From: Chionoecetes opilio
Taxonomy: Eukaryota > Arthropoda > Malacostraca > Decapoda > Majidae
Assembly: GCA_016584305.1 (NCBI GenBank)
Contig: JACEEZ010020941.1
Coordinates: 119,648 to 183,647, forward strand
Direction: 5' to 3'
DNA: 64,000 bases
Translations under genes and position numbers: made by a program
The notes under the pieces: model-generated
Database searches by the model: none
Told to the model about the DNA's origin: nothing
The model's input: the letters and a program-made list of their open reading frames with translations, nothing else
In this document: in pieces, positions 1 to 11,800 of the stretch
Numbering within the stretch: position 1 is the stretch's first letter
How the letters are laid out: each line of letters begins with the position of its first letter

Positions 1-79
1 CAGGAGCCAATACAGGGATGGAAAAAAGCAGAAAAAGACAAAAAGAGTTTCTTGAAGGATGTTGAGGAGTACACTTTTT

Positions 80-470
80 CATGCAAATGTATTTGTGTAT
101 TGTATTGGAGAACTTGGACCACAAAATAGAATTATCAAGTGAAAAATTCCAACTAAGATGGTGCTAGAGTTGAAGGATCTAACCAATGAGGAAAGACTAA
201 AGGAATTAAACTGCTAACACTTACAAAGAAGAGAGAGAGGAACTCTAGGGAGAGAAGAGAGAGAACAATATATTGAAACAATATATGAATTGTAAATGAC
301 TGATGAAGTTGACAGAAAAGACCTACTATTCAGAAGAAAAAAAAGAGGCTGGAGTGGACATTTGAGGGAACACTAGGCGAAATTTTGAAAAGGATGATAT
401 TTGAATAACCCAAAAAAGTATTGCTTCCACCATATAAGTATAGATGCCTGGAATTGACCACAAGAAGTGT
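80..470 (+). pseudogene. Relict LINE 3' tail (CR1/L2-like RT C-terminal region)
   Basis: A decayed + frame can be read around 160-430: LELKDLTNEERLKEL, then a stop, RREREEL, VDRKDLLFRRKKRG. This is the C-terminal part of Jockey/CR1/L2-type reverse transcriptase ORFs, which reads LEKVQRRATK...YEERLKELGL...RRRERGDLI in family members. Several stops and frameshifts make it an old fossil. It lies in the intron upstream of the first visible ACAD9 exon. Confidence 0.55.
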
Positions 471-779
471 AAATCAATTTAAAAACAACCACATTAGTAT
501 AGCTCAGGCCCTGTATGCTGCAACTAGATAAATACACATACTTGCTTTTTTGTTTAAAGCAGTCAATCATTGCTATTGCTCTACTTTTAATGAGAGAGTT
601 GTTAGTTCAGGGGCCATGCCACTGGTGCCACCACACACAAACACTCACTAAGTCAGAGCTGGTGCTCATTAACTTGACAGTAAGATCAGAGTGTCTTGTC
701 ATTCATTCTCTAATATGTGAGCAAACTGTAGTGAAGTTAAAACTTTAATAAGTCTAGAACTAGAAGTCCAAACTCTGCC

Positions 780-960
780 TGGTTGGAGACTCGAATCCTT
801 TTTGTTGTGAGCCAAGTTCACTAATCATTACACCGCATGGATTCAAATCCCTGGTCTGGTCGAAGTAATTTAGGCCTGTCTCCTTTCAAGTTATAGCCCC
901 TGTTCACCTTGCAGTGAATGAGTACGGGATGTACTAATCCAAGGAGTTGTGACCTCTGAA
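780..960 (-). repeat. Old tRNA-derived SINE remnant
   Basis: Read on the minus strand, GCGGTGTAATGATTAG resembles a pol III A box and GGATTCGAGTCTCC a B box. On the plus strand the adjoining stretch 898-955 (CCTGTTCACCTTGCAGTGAA) resembles 3265-3325, so a SINE core is shared. The ends are not defined. Confidence 0.4.
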
Positions 961-1225
961 TCTCGGTAGGAGCTGAGGGTGGAAATTATTACCTGTGAGT
1001 GAGGAATGTGTGCAATTCATCCACAGTCTTGATCTAGGGCACTGAACTTATGATTGTCTGCTTATACCCTCCCAGAAAGATCTTAGAGCTTATAGAGAGT
1101 GTGTGTCTGTTTGTGTATATACCCTTGTGAAAAAACAGAAATGGTCTGCATTCTTTTGAGTGTAATTAATTTTGGAATAAGTGCATTTATATTGTCTTTA
1201 TTTATGTTTCTTATTATTTGAACAG

Positions 1226-1351
1226 GAAGTCTTGCCCAATGGAGAGACTAAAAACAAGGTCACAGCATTCATTGTGGAACGAGGCTTTGGTGGAGTGGAT
1301 AGTGGGCCGCCAGAAGACAAGCTTGGAATTCGTGGCTCAAACACTTGTGAG
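1226..1351 (+). CDS. ACAD9: ACAD9 exon a (partial-protein residues 1-42)
   Basis: The acceptor is ..TTGAACAG|GAA and the donor is GAG|GTGAGG. The exon is 126 nt, phase 0 at both ends. It encodes the middle beta-domain segment with ITAF-like [12 protein letters not shown] and the ACAD9-typical [11 protein letters not shown]. The ATG at 1181 in the same frame lies in the intron and is not a start. Confidence 0.92.
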
Positions 1352-2771
1352 GTGAGGCTGGTGTTGGTGTGGCTGTCAGTATTATTGTGATCTCCATTGT
1401 ATTGATGATAAGCTGATTCTGTCAGAGGGAATGTTCTTATTCTCTGTTATCCACAACAAGTTTTGAAAGTTTGAATACTACTAACAAGACCACAGTGAAT
1501 GTGGATGTGGATGGTTCAAGTTCAAACATTTTATTGGCGTAACAACAATCACAAACAATATATCCATCACTAACATTTCATGGAAAGGTCTTGTGAGAAA
1601 ACTCATTAGCAGACCAAGTTATTAAGCAAGGTAATATGTGCACATTTAAGAGAGAGAAGACAATTATAACATGTCTATGTAGTTGTGAAGGTTTAGATTT
1701 TTACTGGGGGTTTTAAGTACTTAGACTTCACTACCTCTCAATAATTAAATCACCTTCGGGTTGTTTGTTTGAAACTCACTGTGAAGCTATCAGTCCAGAA
1801 CTACATACAGGGTAAACAATAAACACTTGGTAAACACCTTATCTAGTTTATTTACAAGATCTACACATAACAAAAATAGCACCCCAACACAAGATTCATC
1901 CACTCACTCACGCCCTAAATATCTTCCCTAACTTCGCCTACGATAACCTACTGTCTGGTATCTGGCTAGGGAATAGATATATAAGGGGTTATGGATTATG
2001 ATTATAAGAACCTGTAGCCTCGAGCCTGTGGTCCTCGTCGCACACCCACGTGGTCGCCCTGTCCACGACTCCTCCTCTTCCCAGCTCACGTCTGCCCCAA
2101 CCAAACCCTCCTTCTCCTCGCGGTGTGACTTGCCCTGCGTCTGTTAGCACGAATCAAGCACCAGACACGCGGGGAACTGGAAGGAGGCGGCAAGAGGTCC
2201 AGAAGACGTCCTCAGCTGGGGGAGATGTAGTCGTGGCCGTGACCTGTAACAGAGTGGGGACGAGGCAGGTCGCCCTGCCTCGACCTGGCTGCTCCAAGAT
2301 GGCGGCTGGTGGCGAGTTGCCACTTCGGCTCATCTTAAACACATTTTCTATACCCTTTTTCTTATTACGCATGCCTGATTTCCTATCAGCCACCACATGC
2401 AATTTACTTCAGGCGTTTCTGCTAGCGCACCCCACTACTCGTGGGGAGGCAACTGTGAGACTGAAACCCCTCCCACAGACTGGAATCCTTTCCCGCCACC
2501 AGAAAAACATTAACTGGCATCTCCCAGTATTAACAAAAGCCTGGTGCTACGCGCACGCAATGGGGATACTAGCACTTGAATGGCTGAAATTAAGTCTAGC
2601 CATTACATTAGTATTCATACAAAACATCTATAAATATACCTAAACTCATACTAACGTATACTATATATATAGTCACACATACTCATACATACATATTTAC
2701 ATAAATATGCACAAACATAAACATATACGAGCATACAGTAAACATATTCATACATATATAAATTTATGAAT

Positions 2772-2869
<98 letters not shown>

Positions 2870-5800
2870 CCATATACTGTACACTCATCCACACACAATG
2901 TAGCTACAGATACTCAACATAATCATTGATATTTACTTGAATTATCGAAATATTAACAAACTATACAATTAGATCCTTACAATATTTTTACATCATAATG
3001 TGCAACGAAAAGAGCTTAGAAATTATAAGTATTCTTTCATAGTGTTTGTAAATGCAAAAGAAAATTTTTCATTCTACACTACCCTCCCGAGTTTCGCGCC
3101 TGCTTTCTTCCGGAGGCATAGCGCGAAACTCGCGGATCGCGAAACTCGGGTATTGTAAACCCTATAAAAATGCTCATTTAGTCCGGTTTTTTTTTTTTTT
3201 TTTTTTTTTATAAATATGACTCTTTTTTTTTCCAAAAAAAAAAATCCTGAAAATGCCCCAAGCCCCTGTCCACCCAGCAGTGAATGGGTACTGGGTGTTA
3301 GCCTAGGGTTTGTGACCCGCTTCCCGGGGTGGTGGCTTCGGCCAACACTACGTAGAGAAGAGGAAGGAGGAGAGGAGCTTGAGATTGAGCTTGAGTTGGG
3401 AGTCACCCAGCGGATGCTGCTTTGGTCTGAGTGAGTGAGCCTGACACATATCTTGTCAGCTGATGGTTGTGTGACAGTGTTATATGACAATAACACTGTC
3501 ACAATGCCTTCCTCTCTTCTCTCCTGTCTCCTCCAGTACCTCCAGAAACCACAGTACCACACACGTCATGGTTAATCCCTTATAAAGGAGTATTTTGAGG
3601 TAAATAGTAAGGTAAGGTGCTACTTATTTCGAGGTGTTACCTATCTTATGCGACACCGGCTGTTCCTGTAGAGAAAAACACAAACAAATGGAAAAAAACA
3701 AAGCAAAACTACATACAGCTATACTAAGCCTATTATTATACTATACTAAGCTGGAAGGAAGGAAGATGTGTCCCGTACGTCTCTTATGGGAGGCGGTAGC
3801 AGAGTGGGTAGCGTCAAGATATATGTCAAGCTCGAGCACGAGCTTGACAGATGACCTACAAAGTGATACTAAGCAGAAAAGGTCACAAGAAGAAGAAGAA
3901 GTCTCCGAGTGGCGTTCTCGGTGATCCGAGTTCGATCCTTGATGAGGGCTGTAAAATCCACTTAAAATCTTTTTCTGCACTGTTGAGTGGCCTAAGAACA
4001 CCCACATGCTGCCCATTAGCTCTACCTTCGATTGCGAGTGCATCGGAGGATACTGGGGGCGGCATGAGCCTCTAATCACAGGCGTCACTATAGAAATTCT
4101 GTCTGCGCCACCACGGGCGAGGGCCAACCATCACAGCCCTCAAGTTAATCTCCAGGGCCTACCATCCCACTCCTGGAGGTCACTGCCTAACGGCGCTGTA
4201 GGCACACACACACCAAAAAAAAAAAAAAAGCGAAACTCGGGGATACAATGCGCGAAAGTCGGGATGATAAGCATTTAGGACTCAGCGCGAAACTCGAGGA
4301 TCGCGAAACTCGCATAGCGTGAAACTCGGGAGGGTAGTGTATACTTGAAGCTGTTAATGGTACAAACATTGATATTATTTCCTACTAGACTAGGTAAAGA
4401 GTTTCACACCTGAGGACCGAAACACATGATAGAAAGGTGATGGTGTTAGTGTGAGGGGTGTGGCATCTGAAGAGTGTATGGGCAGGGTAAGAGTACATAA
4501 GAAAGGAATGGTAGGAGAGTCCAAGGCATTATGCAATTTTGTCACAATGTTGCATGAAAAAATTATTGCAAATAGTAAAAAGAAAAATTATTCTAATGTA
4601 TTTCGGATGTAGGGATGGAAAAAACAGAAGCAAGAATTGATAGGAAGAGATCCATATTACCTATTCTGGCATTCCACGAACATACAATTGTTCTCATGGG
4701 TTAGTCACTATATATGTCAGTGGTGGAATGCAGGAATGGGTAATGGAAGATTTCATCCATCCCAATTCTTGTTACTAGTGATTACTTATGTGTCTGCATA
4801 GTGACAAACAGTATAATGTAAAGTTTGTCACAGTCACTGGAGTAATCTTTTTAACTCAGAGGGAAAAATACAAGACATATTTATTGTAGAGCTTATTTGC
4901 TTCATTTAGGAATTTGTTACACATGACTTAGTAGTGTTGTGTAGGAGTCCTCTGCCGGGTGAATGTCTGGTGTTTTCTGTGGTTAATCCCAAGATAGGTG
5001 CTTTTAAGAAGTAATTAGGCGTAATCTGTGATGGTGAAGGTCAAGATAATACAGATTCTCTTTCAATGTTTTAACCAGGTGTACTTTGACAACACTCCGG
5101 TGCCGGTGGAAAATGTTTTGGGTGAGGTTGGTGGAGGCTTCAAGGTGGCCATGAACATCCTCAACTCTGGCCGCTTCTCCATGGGCAGCTCAGGGGCAGG
5201 TCAGTATTTTTTTTTTTTTTTTTTTTTTTTTTCCCCTTGAGGGCTAAGGTGGTTGGACCCGCACATTCTGGAGGGTCATAATGGTCCTTCGTCCGTGGTG
5301 GCGCAGGCTGGATTTTTATAGGTTTTGTTGGTTTTGGTATCTGCAAAAGTTGAGATATATTTTTGAGATTCAATGTATTCAATAACCTTAAAAATCTGCC
5401 ACAAACAAAAACAAGAGTCAGTAAAGTGAAGCCTGTGAAAATGAAGTGTTGAATGTAAACAAAATGAAGAGTACATCAGTGGCATGCCATGCACTACCTA
5501 GAGTACAATTAATACTATTGAGGCCACCACTAAAACCTTGACACAAAATTTTATGGGGAGGTAAAGAGTGCATGATAAGCATTCCATTCGATGTGTGTAG
5601 CTGATCCTGTGTGTGGTATTACATTGACGCACTCAAAAATTCAAAATGATGTAGGTATTTTGTTTGCATCTGTTAGTGCGCCAGACTGGGTACTGGCAGA
5701 GGTGTGTGCTCTTGTTTTGAATGTTTGCCAGCAGTGTGTTTTTTGCTATGTGCCACCCCCCATTGTTTAGGAAAAGATAAGGTATGAAAATTAGTCTTAC

Positions 5801-8800
5801 CAAAGACTACTCTATACTGGACTTGCTACTAATTTTGGGCTATTTCCAGTGGAGGTCTGTTTTGCGATTCCTGCCATTTTCGAACATCACTCCCTTTTCC
5901 CTTCCTATGGTTTATCAGTATATATGATATACCGTTATCTTCGTAAATGTTTGTTCTATAATATTATCAAATAAAAAACAGTAAAATACAATAAAGAAAT
6001 GTCATTATGAGAGAGTGAAGAAATATGCATGAACTTCATATTCACTTGAACTCATCGCCATTTAATATTTTGCGTGAAGACTTTACATGCAACATATCAA
6101 TAGAAGCGGATTTTCATTAGCTTTCCATTGCTATATTTCGTTTTCTGATAAATTAAACATAACCATGCATAAATTAGCGTTAACTAAAAAAATAACATCA
6201 TCTATCGGGATAATTACCCGATTGATGATGTTATTTATTTAGTTAATGCTAATTTATGCATGGTTCTAATTCATTTATCAGAAAACGAAATATAGCAATG
6301 GAAAGCTAATTAAATTCTGCTTCTATTGATATGTTGCATGTAAAAAGTCTTCATGCAAAATATTAAATGGCGATGAGTTCAAGTGAATTATTTACATGAC
6401 ATTTACATTACATTTGCATGTTACATGAACATATTATATAATATGTTCATGCATATTTCTTCACTCTCTCATAATGACATTTCTTTAATGTATTTTACTG
6501 TTTTTTATTTGATAATATTATATAACAAACATTTACGAAGATAACAGTGTATCATTTATACTGATAAGCCATAGTCTACTGTATTCATGGAACACTCTTT
6601 TTTACTTGCCGATCCGATTGATGATGTTAATTTTTTAGTTAACGCTAATTTATGCATGGTTCTAATTCATTTATCAGAAAACTAAATATATCAACGGAAA
6701 GCTAATAAAAATCCGCTTCTATTGATATATTTCATCTGAAATGTTTTCTCGCAAAATATTAAATGGCGAAGAGTTTAAGTATATATTGAGGTCATGCATA
6801 TTTCTTCACTCTCTCATAATGGAATTTCTTAAGTGTATTTTACTGTTTTTTATTTTATAATATTATAGAACAAACATTTACGAAGATATTGGTATATCAT
6901 ATATACTGATAAACCTTAGGAAGGGAAATAGGGGTGATGTTCGAAAATGGCAGGAATCGCAAAACTGGCCTCCACTGGTCATGGGCGGGTTGGCGCGGGG
7001 CACGAGTAGCAAGTCCAGTATAGAGTAGTCTTTGGTCTTACATAAGAAAATAAGGAAGCTACAAGAGGCCGCGAGGCCTACACGTGGTAGTTCCTGTCAC
7101 CTAACACTACCTACATTCACCTTTCATCCCCATCCATGAACCTATCCAGCCCCTTTTTAAAGCTCCCTAATGACTCCGCACTAACTACCTGTCTACTGAG
7201 ACCATTCCATTCATTCACCACCCTATTTGTGAACCAGTTTTTCCCTATTTCCTTTCTAAATCTACGCTTTTCCAGCTTGAATCCGTTACTTCTTGTTCTA
7301 CCCTGGTTAAAAGTCGTAAGAACTTTTTCTACCTCTCCTTTATTAAATCCCTTTATCCACTTAAAAACTTCTATCAGATCGCCCCTTACTCTGCGTCTCT
7401 CGAGTGAGTGTAATTTTAATAACTTCAATCTCTTCTCATAACTAAAGTTACGCATCCCTTACAAGTATCATTTTGGTCATCCTTCTCTGCACTGTTTCTA
7501 ACAAGGCTATATCCATCCTATAATATGGAGACCAAAACTGAACCGCATAGTCTAGGTGAGGCCTGACTAGAGCCAGATAAAGCTTTAGAATAACTTCCAC
7601 ACTTCTACTTTTAACACTTCTGGTAATGAATCCTAATACTCTATTAGCTCTATTTCTGGCCTCAATACATTGTTTCCTAGGTCGGAGGTCTGGGCTCACC
7701 CTCACTCCAAGATCTTTTTCACCTTCTGATCTTTTCAGCGATACCTTGCGTATGGTGTTTCTATTACCAGGTTTTTTTTTACCAACATTCATAACGCTGC
7801 ACTTATCAATATTAAATTCCATCTGCCATCTGACTGCCCATTCGTTAAGTTTATCTAAGTCTCCCTGCAATATGTTTACATCAGACTGTGATCCAATAAT
7901 CCTACCTACCTTAGTATCATCAGCAAACTTGCTGATATCACTGCTAATCCCACTATCCAAGTCGTTGATGTAAATCAAAAATAGTAATGGACCCAAAACA
8001 GACCCTTGTGGAACTCCACTTGTCACCAGTCCCCATTCAGATTTAGAACCATTAATTGTAACCCTTTGTTGCCTATTACTTAGCCAAGCTCTGACCCAAT
8101 GAAGAACCTTCCCATCTATTCCATGAGCCTTAACCTTATTTAAGAGTCGCTCGTGTGGTACTTTGTCAAATGCCTTACTAAAGTCCAGATATATTATATC
8201 ATAATACTTATCATTATCTGCTGTCTCATAAACTTTCCTATAAAAACTCAATAAATTGGTGAGACCTACCCTTGGTGAATCCATGTTGTGAATCATTTAT
8301 CAAGCTATGTTTATCTAAGTGCTCTCTAATGTTTTTTGCAATAATAGATTCCAATAATTTACCCATCACTGACGTTAGACTTACGGGTCGATAATTTGAC
8401 TTTAATCTTCTGGGACCAGATGCTGAGAGCGAGCTAGGGCGCCTGTGGTAAGGCGAAACGCCCTCCCACCGCAATGCTCAGTCGAGATTGCTGCCTTAGT
8501 GGCACCGCTAAAGGTGCTGAAAACTAAGGCATGGTCAGACCCTGACTTAGTGAGCTGCTGTGGGCCTTTGACAGACTGTTTGTTTCATCTTCTGTTTATA
8601 AAGCAAATATAGCCTTGTTTCAGTTCCTACAACGTAACAATTGGTGTTTACGTATTAATAGTGTGGCAAGGTGTGTATGAATTGATCGTGCAAGACTAAT
8701 GCGGCGTTATAGGGTGTTATATGCTGGTGATAAGAAATGTTGTGTTGTGTGTTGGTTAGGGGCGGGCGGCGGGCGGCAGGTGCTCCGCCCGCACTAAAAT

Positions 8801-11800
8801 GTTGTACTATTATATGGTAGTATCATACTACCAGATGATATTTAGGACAGCTGAACATACCATCATCTTCACGAGACATTAGTGCATATCTTGAATGTAT
8901 AAAAATTGCAGTAAACTATACCTATAATAAGATAATGAGAGCAAAATGAAATCGTGTATAAACTTTTTTTTCACCTTTTTTTATTCATCTTCTTATTCCT
9001 GAAATGTTGCTTGCATTAAATTTTCACTCACTGTCCCGGAATCAGCACACCTTAACGATTATCATGGTGTATGGCACGTCCCAATGCAAAAATATATAAG
9101 TGGTCAAAACCTGCGTTGAACGTCAAACTTGTGATGAAACAGCTTTTGGCGGGGGAGAGCGGTGTATCCTTGCCATAAGTGCTTGGTGAGGGAGGGAGGG
9201 ACAAAATTCCTTGCTTCAGCAGAGGAGTGTTCAAGCCTTGTGATTGGTCGAAGCTGCCTAAGCAGCGCTCAGATAGGCAACGTGATTGGCTAGTAGGATT
9301 CTCGGACCACGCCCACGCCATAGGCTTATGGAGGTGTAAGGCAGTGCAAAAGCGCCTGAACTTTTGACTGTACATGGGCTTTAGTCGGTGCCTTAGCCGG
9401 GCCATTACAAAAGTGCCTGAAGACGGGTAAGGCGCTCTTTTCGCCTTACCTCTGTGGCACTTCTCAGCATCTCCCCCCTGTCTCCCTTCTTAAATATGGG
9501 AACAACATTTCCTTTCCTCCATAATAATGGCACATCGCCTATCTCAACCGATTTCCTAAAAATGTGCACTAACGACTCACTAACAACCTCCTTGCATTCC
9601 TTTAATACCCTGGGATACACTTTATCTGGTCCTGGCGATTTAAAATTCTTCATTTTATCTATACCCTCTTCCACCATTTCCCTAGTTATCATAATACCTT
9701 TGAGTTTCTCCTCATCGCTTCCTTTGAACATCTGTTCACTATCAGGTATCGTCTGTGTATCCTCCTCAGTAAAAATACTTAAGAAATAATAATTTAGACT
9801 TTTACACATATCCTCATCCGTATTTAAGACCTCACCCTGTCCTGACCTTAACGGCCCAACTAATTCCCTTGTCTTGGTTTCATATACCTGATAGAACCCC
9901 TTTGGGTCACTTTTTGCCTGTCCTGCTACTTTAATCTCATAATTGTTCTTAGCAGCTCAAGTTAATTTCTTCACTGTCCTTGTCATCACATTATACTGTT
10001 CTTTGCTTACCAATCCTGCCTTGAACCTTAAATAAAGGTTTCGTTTTACTCCAATGTTGTGTTTTAAATTAGTGGTCATCCATTTTGGATCACTCTCTCT
10101 GGACCTTATTTCCCTATAAGGAATATTTCTTTTCTGTCCGTCAATTATATTCCTTACAAATGAGGTATAATCCTCCTCAGCCCCGACCTCACTTCCATGT
10201 CTAACCACTCTAATTACCTCCTCAGCCCCGACCTCACTTCCATGTCTAACTGCTCTAATCTTAGAAAGAAAATCTGAAAATAAGTTGCCAAGTCTTACAA
10301 TTGTAATTCACTGATGTTATTTCCACATTCAGGAATGTTGAAGAGGCTGCTTGAATGGACCATTGAGCATGCTGTGACTCGCAAACAGTTTGGGCACCAC
10401 CTCTCTGACTTTGCCATGATCAAGGAGAAGTTTGCTCGCATGAGTGTTAATATTTATGCAATGGAATCAATGGCTTACCTTACTGCAGGCGCCTTGGATG
10501 GACAGGAAGACCCAGACTGTTCTGTGGAAGCTGCTATTGTGAAGGTATGGTAAAAACATTGCATGATATGATAAAGTATACAAAGGAAGCAGCGTCCAGG
10601 CCTGTGAGAGGGAAGGAAAGAGAAATATATGCTTCTATGTGCAGACTAGTTTAGTTCTTACGGTTTATTGATATATTTATGTCTATATATTCTAACATGA
10701 TCCATGAAACAATCTCAAGGTCATGGCAAAGGTCTCCTCTTCGTCCTTTCCATGCAATCTGTCCCTCTACAATGTATCCTTTCCAGTGGCGTAGCTACGG
10801 GGGGGGGGGCATGGGAATCCTGTGCCCCCCTAGGTACCCCCCACTGGCCATGGCTGCCGTGTTCTATATAATGCTCTAATACCCACCACTGATCTGATCT
10901 TAGAATATACCCTTCTGTGTGGCCTCAGAGTGGCCCCGCTTGCCTAGAACCCCCACCCCCCCAACCCCACCCCCATTGATAGATACCAATCTACGCCACT
11001 GCTAACAAAGCAATCCAGTCCTTTAACAACCCACAAACTACGTAGGAAAAAAATAAGATATCCTACCCACAATTCTCTGCGACACTGTTAATGAGTTTGA
11101 AGTACTAACGAACCCTATCAATAGAAACTAACAAAATACTACAAAACTATACCAACACTATTACTAACTCACATTTATTACTAACATTTAAGACTTAGAT
11201 AACGTTACAGGTCAAGAATTATTGGTCAAAGGTCAACAGGTAAGGGCATAGGAAGAAAATAAGGGAAAGGTTTAGTGTTTCGAAGCAGTGTTGAGCTGCT
11301 TGAGTGATCCGGTACGAGCGGCAGTCGAGAGCGAGCCGGTGATGGGGCAGGACGTGTGTGCAGGCAGCAGGGAGAAGGAAGAGGATGATTTTTGGCCAAA
11401 CAACACTTTATTTTGTTGTTTTTCTACATATTTCTGCAGCGTAAGGTAGTAGAGAGAGAAAGGGGTAGTGGAAGAGAGTGAAAGGAATGAGTGGCGGATC
11501 TAGAGGGTGGCCACGCCCCTGAAATCTCATTGGCCACCCCAGATCTGAGTCAGAGGTCTAGTGAAAATTCATCCATTTCTTTCTAATGGCTATGCCATGG
11601 CCCCACACTAGTTAAGTTCCCAATCTTGGCTGCCCCAGTAAAAATTTCCGGGGGGCGCTACTGGGAGTGGGAGAGGGAGGGAGGGAGGGAATGAGAGCTT
11701 ACCTGTGATTTGAGGTTGTTTAGTCCTCCCTGCAAAGTAATGGTTGTTGCCTCGTTATCTTTCTACCTTATATAACGTCAGATGAGCTATAGCCAATGGC

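Noticed and set aside
2050..2643. 197-codon open frame on the + strand
   Set aside because: It lies inside an ACAD9 intron, is low in recognisable motifs and has no splice fit to neighbouring exons.
2651..2884. Val-Cys repeat frame
   Set aside because: Translation of a (CA)n tract.
11498..11670. GGCGGATCTAGAGGGTGGCC as another hAT end
   Set aside because: No matching inverse end or duplication could be found.
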